From: CALAZP01 sp964410725
Lineage (GTDB): Bacteria > Bacteroidota > Bacteroidia > Chitinophagales > Saprospiraceae
Direction of reading: 5' to 3'
NCBI GenBank assembly: GCA_964410725.1
Contig: CAYPID010000035.1
Coordinates: forward strand, 1 to 22,114
DNA length: 22,114 nt
Part shown: piece after piece, positions 16,491 to 22,114 of the stretch
Layout: each line of letters begins with the position of its first letter
Position numbering within the stretch: the first letter of the stretch is position 1
Position numbers and translations under genes: made by a program
Notes under the pieces: generated by a model
Seen by the model: the letters and a program-made list of their open reading frames with translations, nothing else
Databases searched by the model: none
Told to the model about the DNA's origin: nothing

Positions 16491-16511
16491 AATTTGCTTA
16501 CAATAAAAAAA

Positions 16512-16706
16512 CTATTTTAGCCTTTCGATAACCGCTCTTCCCAATAGAGAAAGTCCCGTATTAACGGTAACCAATGCTGCAGTCCCCACCCAAAACCAAC
16601 GCCCATCTTCCTTGTATTTTAGGATAATGGCTTCGCCTAAAAGGGACAGGCCAAGACCTACTAGCAGCAAACTACTCACTGAAAAAATTAACCATTTGGT
16701 ATTCAT
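16512..16706 (-). CDS. Small two-helix membrane protein of unknown function
   Basis: This is a 64-residue protein with two hydrophobic helices (about 5-28 and 38-56) joined by a short charged loop, YKEDGRW. The two helices end in the same motif, GLSLLGEAI and GLSLLGRAVI, which suggests an internal duplication. A basic C-terminus (ERLK) predicts that both termini face the cytoplasm. I do not recognise a named family. The composition, clean start and intact stop support a real gene. It is on the same strand as the three-gene block but separated by 114 bp carrying the direct repeats, so co-transcription is possible but not shown. Confidence 0.7.
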   Translation of the reverse strand: MNTKWLIFSVSSLLLVGLGLSLLGEAIILKYKEDGRWFWVGTAALVTVNTGLSLLGRAVIERLK

Positions 16707-16841
16707 AACTATAAATTGTAAGATAATTCAACGGTTCCCATCCAGGTTCCATCGGATAATGTTTTATTAAGAAATCCTCCATAAAAGAAATAGAGAAATG
16801 ATTATTTTCATGAGGTTTATTTTAGCGAAGCAAAATACAAA

Positions 16842-17201
16842 ATGAAAAACTATAAAGACGTAGAAGAATATCTGCTGGATCAACCTGAATCCGTCATTCC
16901 ATTATTAATAAGCATCAGGGAATTAATTCAAACGGAAGTTCCCGAAGCAGTTGAAAAAATTTCTTACGGAATGCCAGCTTATCAGTATTGCGGCAAACCA
17001 TTAATCTATTTTGCCGCACAAAAAAAACATTTGGGCATCTATGCGACTCCGAATGCCCATAATTTTTTTGAAGATCAACTTCAATCTTACAAAAGAGGAA
17101 AAGGTTCTGTTCAATTTCCCTATAACCGTGATATTCCCTTTGATCTCATCCGATCGATGATTCGTTTTAATAAAGAAACCTTAGACGCACTACCCCTTTA
17201 G
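16842..17201 (+). CDS. DUF1801 domain protein
   Basis: This is a 119-residue cytosolic protein. The pattern EKISYGMPAYQY, then PLIYFAAQKKHLGIYATP, and at the C-terminus YKRGKGSVQFPYNRDIPFDLI is the signature of DUF1801 (the YdhG-like fold). Some relatives are annotated as iron chaperones, but the biochemical role in Bacteroidota is not settled, and no metal-binding motif is visible here. Length is normal for the family. The gene is divergent from the small membrane protein gene (135 bp apart), and its 3' end overlaps the convergent potassium-channel gene by 12 bp. Confidence 0.9.
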   Translation: MKNYKDVEEYLLDQPESVIPLLISIRELIQTEVPEAVEKISYGMPAYQYCGKPLIYFAAQKKHLGIYATPNAHNFFEDQLQSYKRGKGSVQFPYNRDIPFDLIRSMIRFNKETLDALPL

Positions 17202-18200
17202 ATATTCGCGTAAAGCATCCAGTTGTTGTTGATTACCCAAAATGATAAAACTACTCCCAGGAGTTAGTTGAACGTCCGGCTTGGGGTTGACATGGTACAC
17301 CCCATTTGCGTCTTTATACCCGATGATATTGGCACCAGTCGTCTTTCTAATGGTTAAGTCCTTAATGGAAACATTCTTGCATTTGGAAGGGGCGGATTCG
17401 TAAGCTATTTCTTCAAACCCAATATCTCCCATTTGCTTGTTGGTAATAAAACTAAAAAACTCCACCGCATCGGGTTTGGTAACCAAGGTTGCCATATAAA
17501 ATCCTCCAATTTGATCAGGCATGATAACGTGATCAGCCCCCGCTAATTTTATTTTTTCTCTGGATTTAGGATTAATCGCTCTAGAGATGATATTGATTTT
17601 CGGATTCAACTGCCGTGCAGTCAGAACAGTAAATACATTCTCCGCATCATCGGGTAGCGCAGAGATAAGTGCTCTTGCTTTCTGAATATTAGCGGCAAAC
17701 AATGCTTCGTCATGCGTAGCATCCCCCTCGATGAATAAAATATGCTCGTCGTCATTTTTGATGTTTTCTATGGTGGTTGGATTGTGGTCAATAATTAAAT
17801 AATCTATCCCATGGTTTTTGAAATGAGCAGATACCTCTTTACCATATCGGCCATACCCGCAGATTATGACATGATTGTTTAACTGCTTGATTTGTTTCTC
17901 GATAGATTGACTATACATCTTTTTAAAAATTTCACCTTGAATGACCTGGTAGGAGAAAACCGCCAATATATAGGCAATCAATCCTCCATTTAATAAAATA
18001 TAAATTGCAGAAAATATTTTACCCGCTTCCGATAGGGGCTGTACCTCTGTGTACCCCACGGTTGAAATGGTTATTACTACCATGTATAGGGCATCGACAA
18101 AAGAATAACCTTCAATTGCGGTAAACCCCAATACACCAATCACCAAATCTCCCACCAAAAAAAGTGCAGCAGTCCGAAGGTTAAATAAATTTCTATTCAT
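17190..18200 (-). CDS. Two-transmembrane potassium channel with RCK (TrkA-N/TrkA-C) domains
   Basis: This 336-residue channel subunit of the inner membrane has TM1 at about 9-28, a pore helix and selectivity filter TVGYTE at 47-52 (TVGY is the K+ signature), and TM2 at about 57-88. A cytosolic RCK domain follows at about 108-235, with the Rossmann loop GYGRYG (115-120) and the ribose-binding-type acidic residue in LIIDHN (D138). A TrkA-C-like domain closes the protein (about 255-336). By family knowledge four subunits form a ligand-gated K+ pore with an RCK ring; the ligand (nucleotide, Ca2+ or cyclic dinucleotide) cannot be told. The layout resembles MthK/Kch-type channels. It is divergent from the sulfatase across 75 bp, in which I see no consensus promoter. 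Confidence 0.93.
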   Translation of the reverse strand: MNRNLFNLRTAALFLVGDLVIGVLGFTAIEGYSFVDALYMVVITISTVGYTEVQPLSEAGKIFSAIYILLNGGLIAYILAVFSYQVIQGEIFKKMYSQSIEKQIKQLNNHVIICGYGRYGKEVSAHFKNHGIDYLIIDHNPTTIENIKNDDEHILFIEGDATHDEALFAANIQKARALISALPDDAENVFTVLTARQLNPKINIISRAINPKSREKIKLAGADHVIMPDQIGGFYMATLVTKPDAVEFFSFITNKQMGDIGFEEIAYESAPSKCKNVSIKDLTIRKTTGANIIGYKDANGVYHVNPKPDVQLTPGSSFIILGNQQQLDALREYLKG

Positions 18201-18275
18201 AGGGGTTCATTAGCATCCACTAAATTAAATATAAGCCGGCATAACCATTATATTGTAGTAATAAATCCTCACATT

Positions 18276-19628
18276 ATGAAATATTACTTAGTAGCAGGAC
18301 TTTTTACAATAGGTCTTATGAGTTGCTCTAAGACTAGCTCAAAAATGCCCAATGTCATTTTAATTATGGCAGACGATATGGGCAAAGAGGCACTTCCTAT
18401 ATACGGTAATATCACTACACCTACTCCTAATTTGAGTCAAATGGCTTCCGAAGGTATAACCTTCCACAACTGCATTTCCCAACCCTTGTGCACTCCCTCC
18501 CGAGTGAAAATCATGACCGGTCAAAACAACTATAAAAACTACGAATATTTTGGATACCTGAATTCCAACCAGAAAACTTTTGGTAACCTATTCCAAGAAA
18601 AGGGATACACCACCTGCATTGCAGGAAAATGGCAGTTAAATGGACTCGCTTATCCGGATATTATTCCCGATTGGCACCTCCCGAATCGGGTCAATGATTT
18701 TGGTTTTAATCATTATTGTTTGTGGCAACTCACTCAACCTCGATCCGAAGGAGAGCGCTATGCGGATCCTTTGGTGGAAGCGGATGGAGAAATCCTCAGA
18801 CCTGGTAAGGATGCCTATGGTCCTGATGTTTTCAGCAATTATATTTTGGATTTTATTTCCGAGCATCAAGACCAGCCTTTCTTCGTGTATTATCCCATGG
18901 TTCTCGTTCACGACCCCTTTGTTCCTACGCCAGATTCGGAAAATTGGTCAGATAGCACGCTTCGCTATCAAAATGATCCCTGTTATTTTGAAGAAATGGT
19001 GGCATATACAGATCAAATTGTCGGTCGCATCCGCGCCCATATTGAACGCTTGGGATTGGCTGAAGAAACGCTGATTATATTTACTGCGGATAACGGTTCC
19101 CATCCCTCTATAGTATCCCTTACGGGAAATGGAGTCATTAGAGGAGCTAAAGGGAATACCATAGGTGCAGGTATTCAAGTTCCTTTATTAGTGGAATGGA
19201 AAAACCATTTAGATCCAGCTACTTCTTATGAAGGATTGGTTTCATTCGCAGATTTTTACGCCACCTTTGCCGAGCTTCTCGGAGCGGAAACAACCGAAGA
19301 AATCGATGGGGAAAGTTTCCTGAATGCCCTATTAGACCCAACCAACCATTCGGAGCGATCCTCGGTCTTTGTCCACTACGATCCTCGTTGGGGGAAAAAC
19401 GTCAACCGACACCGAAATCAATTTGCTCAAACTACCGAATTCAAACTGTATCGAGATAGTACATTCTATAACCTATTAGAGGATCCCTTAGAAAATAACC
19501 CTATTCCTCTGGATGAATTATCATCAGCGGCACGAATGGAATTCTTGCGACTTCAACGAGCATTACAGCAGGAATTGGAGAAAGCCCAGCATAGTGATAA
19601 CCCCTTTGCCGTATTCATATCGGATTAG
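18276..19628 (+). CDS. Family S1 sulfatase, predicted lipoprotein
   Basis: This 450-residue sulfatase has a lipoprotein signal (LMSC, lipidated Cys at 17), so it is probably membrane-anchored outside the cytoplasm. The formylglycine motif is LCTPSR, with C72 as the residue to be oxidised by a maturase; the Cys form can use anSME or FGE, neither encoded here. Metal ligands are expected at D33-D34 (MADDMG) and D272-N273 (TADNGS). K118 lies in AGKWQLNG, H212 in LVHDPF and K292 in RGAKGNT. The usual His of the GKWH motif is Gln120. By family knowledge it hydrolyses sulfate esters, probably on a carbohydrate; the position specificity is unknown. The gene faces a propeller-GH105 gene, consistent with a sulfated uronic-acid glycan. 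Its last 126 bp are the better-preserved copy of a tandem duplication. Confidence 0.93.
   Translation: MKYYLVAGLFTIGLMSCSKTSSKMPNVILIMADDMGKEALPIYGNITTPTPNLSQMASEGITFHNCISQPLCTPSRVKIMTGQNNYKNYEYFGYLNSNQKTFGNLFQEKGYTTCIAGKWQLNGLAYPDIIPDWHLPNRVNDFGFNHYCLWQLTQPRSEGERYADPLVEADGEILRPGKDAYGPDVFSNYILDFISEHQDQPFFVYYPMVLVHDPFVPTPDSENWSDSTLRYQNDPCYFEEMVAYTDQIVGRIRAHIERLGLAEETLIIFTADNGSHPSIVSLTGNGVIRGAKGNTIGAGIQVPLLVEWKNHLDPATSYEGLVSFADFYATFAELLGAETTEEIDGESFLNALLDPTNHSERSSVFVHYDPRWGKNVNRHRNQFAQTTEFKLYRDSTFYNLLEDPLENNPIPLDELSSAARMEFLRLQRALQQELEKAQHSDNPFAVFISD
19503..19628 (+). repeat. 3' end of sulfatase gene, copy 1 of a direct repeat
   Basis: This coding segment (residues 410-450 and the stop) is repeated downstream at 19637-19737. 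The first 81 bp align without gaps to 19637-19717 with 7 mismatches. The last 18 bp (GTATTCATATCGGATTAG) align to 19720-19737 with 2 mismatches. The 27 bp between these blocks are reduced to 2 bp in the second copy. Confidence 0.9.
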
Positions 19629-19636
19629 TTGCTTCT

Positions 19637-19737
19637 ATTCCATTGGATGAATTATCATCAACAGCACGAATGGAATTCTTGCGACTTCAACAAGCATTAC
19701 AGCAGGAACTGAAGAAATTGTATTCATTACGGATTAG
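19637..19737 (+). pseudogene. Degenerate second copy of the sulfatase 3' end
   Basis: This 101-bp remnant starts nine bases after the sulfatase stop. Read in its own frame it still encodes PLDELSSTARMEFLRLQQAL, matching the sulfatase C-terminus with A-to-T, R-to-Q and later E-to-K changes. It has no start codon, lies in a different frame from the sulfatase, and has a 25-bp deletion that shifts its end. Its last bases supply the TAA stop (minus strand, 19734-19736) of the convergent GH105 gene. It is either a partial tandem duplication or what is left of a lost tandem sulfatase paralogue. Confidence 0.85.
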
Positions 19738-22082
19738 TCCTGAGCCAATTTAAGCATTTCACTACCTGCTAAAAGGAATGCTCCCACGCCATAAACCTCC
19801 GTCATGTCGGCAGTGACCTCCTTGGGTCGTTCTCCTATTGGCTGTATCCATCCCAATTTGCCATCTGCAAAAACAAAACTGACCAGTTGCTCCCAACAGC
19901 TTTGAACCACTGGTAAGTAGGTGTCCCGATCTAATAGGCCAGCATTGATTCCGTAAGCCAGGGCATAACAGAAAAACCCACTAGCACTAGCTTCCGGGTT
20001 GGGATAACTTTCTTTGTCCAGCAAACTAGCATGCCAATAGCCGTTCTCTCCTTGACAGGCCGCAACTTTTTCAGCCATTTCTAAGTACAATTGCTCGTAA
20101 AAGGGTCTATACCGGGTGTCTCCCTCAGCTAATTCTTGAAGGATTTTAACCAAGCCTCCCATCACCCAGCCATTGCCTCTGCCCCAGAAAACTTTTTCCC
20201 CATTATCTTCCAATATTTTCTCGGGAAAATATCGATGATCCCGGTAAAATAGATGTTCTTCCTGGTCGTAAAGGAAATCATAGGTCGCTTTAAATTCTTG
20301 ATCCATGAAAACCCAAAATTTTTGATTGCCAGTTATATTGGCCAACTTGGCATACACTGGAGGAGCCATAAACAAAGCATCACACCAGGACCACCTTTCC
20401 AGGGTTTGAGGATTGGAATAGTCGATCAGCAAACTGGCATCAGAAGGGTAATCCACCACATAATTCAATCTGGCTAGGGTAGGGGCGAGCATTCGATAAC
20501 TCAAAGGGTTATTCTGTTGCAATCGATACATATCCAAATACATCTGAGCCACTACGATATCATCGGCATGGTACATTTTTTTATGGGGTTGCCAATCGTG
20601 ACGTCGGCCGATATTCATCAAAAAATTCATAGCTTGATCTTCTTCCGAAACTTTAGCCCATTCCATCATTCCAGCGTAAAGGGCACCATTGGTCCAATCC
20701 AAAGGATGGTGGCGGACCAAATCAAAATGGTTGATTTGCCAATTAGCTACTGCGTTCATGACTTTCTTAATGGAAGCCTGATTCAGCGATCCATCAAATC
20801 TTGTAGCCAACTCGTTGTTTTTAATGCTGGTTTGATAATCAGTATAATGGGTGTAGTGATCCACGGATAACCACATTAAGTGATTTTCGTTTGGAGCATT
20901 TCGAATCACAAAAGGTCTGATGTTGTCTTTTAAGGAATTTTGAGTTATGGGTTGAGTCGAAAAGGTTACTCCTTGATCTGTAGTCGTCCATTGCTGAATT
21001 TCAAACCGATCGTTGATCGGTTTGGAAAGGTAAAATTGTCCAGGATTTTGGTGGTCTAAGACTATTCCACCTGAATAGTGGGGTTCGGGATCTCTGTTTT
21101 CTTTGGAACGCTCAAATCTGGGAAAAGCGCTTCCTCCTCCCGTAACTTTGGTGGACAGCCACTCTGTACCGGTCCAGGTGGCGTAGTGGTAGAAGTGTTG
21201 GGTTTCTTCTGGCAGGGTGGTGAAGACCATGGTGGGTTCATTAGCTTCATTGATGGCGAGGTCCCAAATCCAGGCTCGGGCATTGTTGGCTGGACCGTCG
21301 TAAACTTTAGCCACCTTACTTTGGTCGATGGGTAACTGATTTATACGGCCGTATATTTTGCCGAAGGCGTCCTTAAAAACTCCTTTTTGGTAATGCAGAT
21401 AATAGATGGAATTGTGGTTTTCATCTCTGGGGTGCCCATCCGTAAAAGCGAAGTGAATGGAACTTTTCCCGTCGCTGACCACCTTCATATAGGGTCTATT
21501 GGAGGCGGATTCAGATGCCCCAGTGACCAATTGTTGAGGTTTGGACCAAGATTGGCCTAAATCTTCGGAGGTGATAAATGTCGGTTTGCTGTCCTGTCCT
21601 CCTCGAAAAAAGACATAGATTCGGTTATTTTCCGCACTCAGCATAACGGGGTTGGTATAACACAATCCCTTACCCAGGTCCAATGAATCCAATGGTTCAA
21701 ATGTCGTTATATCCTCTGGGTTGATGGAGGTGGTATAATAAAAGGTCCCGTTGTGACGGGTGAAGAATACCATGATTCTGTGGTCTGGAAGGAAGAGTAA
21801 GGAGGGGTTGACGTGGTCATCTACTTGAAGGTGTTCTCTGATGACGGTAGATTTTTGGCTTCCGGTATTTAGATTTTTAGCAGCTATGCTAACGGAACCT
21901 TCTGAATCGACATAGCCCCAATAGATTTGCTCTTTTTGATTTTGGTGGTGGATGGCGCGCGGGTCGGTAAACCAGCACCAGGAGCCGTCTTCCGTTAAGG
22001 TGGTATAATCTTCAGCTCGCTGACTAAAAGCAGTGGTAGTTAGGGCCGTACAGAAACCCAATAGGAGGAATATATTTTTCAT
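19734..22082 (-). CDS. Secreted BNR-type propeller fused to GH105-type unsaturated uronyl hydrolase
   Basis: 782 residues with a signal peptide (MKNIFLLLGFCTALTTTAFS, cleavage before Q21). The N-terminal half, about 24-425, looks like a BNR_4-type beta-propeller: DDHVNPSLLFLPD, VFFTRHN (108-111), RPYMKVVSDG and HFAFTDGHPR (210-219). The C-terminal half, about 435-782, is an (alpha/alpha)6 barrel of the GH88/GH105 kind, with ADD at 506-508, RWSWCDALFMAPP (candidate catalytic D568) and WGRGNGW (633-639). GH105 enzymes remove the 4,5-unsaturated uronic acid that polysaccharide lyases leave on oligosaccharides. Propellers of this type include lyases of ulvan-like glycans, so the protein could carry both steps, but the propeller might only bind substrate. 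A lyase role is inference. Both halves are full length. It is convergent with the sulfatase; the substrate could be a sulfated glucuronan, ulvan or rhamnogalacturonan-type glycan. Confidence 0.88.
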   Translation of the reverse strand: MKNIFLLLGFCTALTTTAFSQRAEDYTTLTEDGSWCWFTDPRAIHHQNQKEQIYWGYVDSEGSVSIAAKNLNTGSQKSTVIREHLQVDDHVNPSLLFLPDHRIMVFFTRHNGTFYYTTSINPEDITTFEPLDSLDLGKGLCYTNPVMLSAENNRIYVFFRGGQDSKPTFITSEDLGQSWSKPQQLVTGASESASNRPYMKVVSDGKSSIHFAFTDGHPRDENHNSIYYLHYQKGVFKDAFGKIYGRINQLPIDQSKVAKVYDGPANNARAWIWDLAINEANEPTMVFTTLPEETQHFYHYATWTGTEWLSTKVTGGGSAFPRFERSKENRDPEPHYSGGIVLDHQNPGQFYLSKPINDRFEIQQWTTTDQGVTFSTQPITQNSLKDNIRPFVIRNAPNENHLMWLSVDHYTHYTDYQTSIKNNELATRFDGSLNQASIKKVMNAVANWQINHFDLVRHHPLDWTNGALYAGMMEWAKVSEEDQAMNFLMNIGRRHDWQPHKKMYHADDIVVAQMYLDMYRLQQNNPLSYRMLAPTLARLNYVVDYPSDASLLIDYSNPQTLERWSWCDALFMAPPVYAKLANITGNQKFWVFMDQEFKATYDFLYDQEEHLFYRDHRYFPEKILEDNGEKVFWGRGNGWVMGGLVKILQELAEGDTRYRPFYEQLYLEMAEKVAACQGENGYWHASLLDKESYPNPEASASGFFCYALAYGINAGLLDRDTYLPVVQSCWEQLVSFVFADGKLGWIQPIGERPKEVTADMTEVYGVGAFLLAGSEMLKLAQD

Positions 22083-22114
22083 GGTTTTCGTTTGATTCCC
22101 TAATGTACAATGAA

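Noticed and set aside
18640..19074. 144-codon open frame inside the sulfatase gene on the same strand
   Set aside because: It lies wholly within a well-supported sulfatase in another frame, and its translation shows no domain or signal. It is a shadow.
20517..20870. 117-codon plus-strand frame opposite the GH105 half
   Set aside because: It is antisense to a conserved enzyme, His-rich and without recognisable features, and is explained by the codon use of the real gene.

Overview
The window is about 22 kb of AT-rich chromosomal DNA, very probably from a member of the Bacteroidota. The class is likely Saprospiria, although a cytophagian is not excluded. The phylum call rests on two giant proteins with type IX secretion system (T9SS) type A C-terminal sorting domains, a DUF4369-thioredoxin lipoprotein, two-domain secreted enzymes, starts without obvious Shine-Dalgarno sequences, and one perfect copy of the Bacteroidota -7 promoter box. 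The class call is weaker and comes from the style of the dockerin block in the 1829-residue protein. A sulfatase and an unsaturated-uronyl hydrolase suggest a life on sulfated plant or algal polysaccharide. That is inference.

Layout. At 2-75 lies tRNA-Ala(GGC) with a clear intrinsic terminator. Next come a small SRPBCC/AHSA1 protein (309-719, +), a MarC membrane protein (749-1345, -) and a TlpA-like thioredoxin lipoprotein (1509-2507, +). The centre, 2494-16397, is one tightly packed minus-strand block of three genes with gaps of 5 and 6 bp. In transcription order these are a tail-fibre-like protein with a Peptidase_S74 chaperone domain (520 aa), a 2279-aa LamG/FN3/Ig-like protein with a T9SS tail, and an 1829-aa protein with HYR-like repeats, a dockerin block and a T9SS tail. 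Upstream of the block sits a small two-helix membrane protein (16512-16706, -). The right part holds a DUF1801 protein (+), a two-helix potassium channel with an RCK domain (-), a sulfatase lipoprotein (+), and a BNR-type propeller fused to a GH105-type hydrolase (-).

How the genes fit together. The three-gene block is the best candidate for an undescribed system. All three products are predicted to be exported and two carry T9SS signals. The two giants share an unnamed module of about 100 residues, present twice in each, which suggests one surface or extracellular assembly rather than three unrelated adhesins. An exact 14-bp direct repeat with a 21-bp period lies 59-93 bp upstream of the first start codon and could be a regulator site. 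At the right end, the sulfatase and the propeller-GH105 fusion are convergent neighbours that could act on the same sulfated, uronic-acid-containing glycan. Between their 3' ends lies a degenerate second copy of the sulfatase gene's 3' end, a scar of duplication or of loss of a tandem paralogue.

No insertion sequence, transposase, integrase, phage structural module or CRISPR array is visible. No stretch above 300 bp lacks a gene; the longest gene-free stretch is about 233 bp (76-308).
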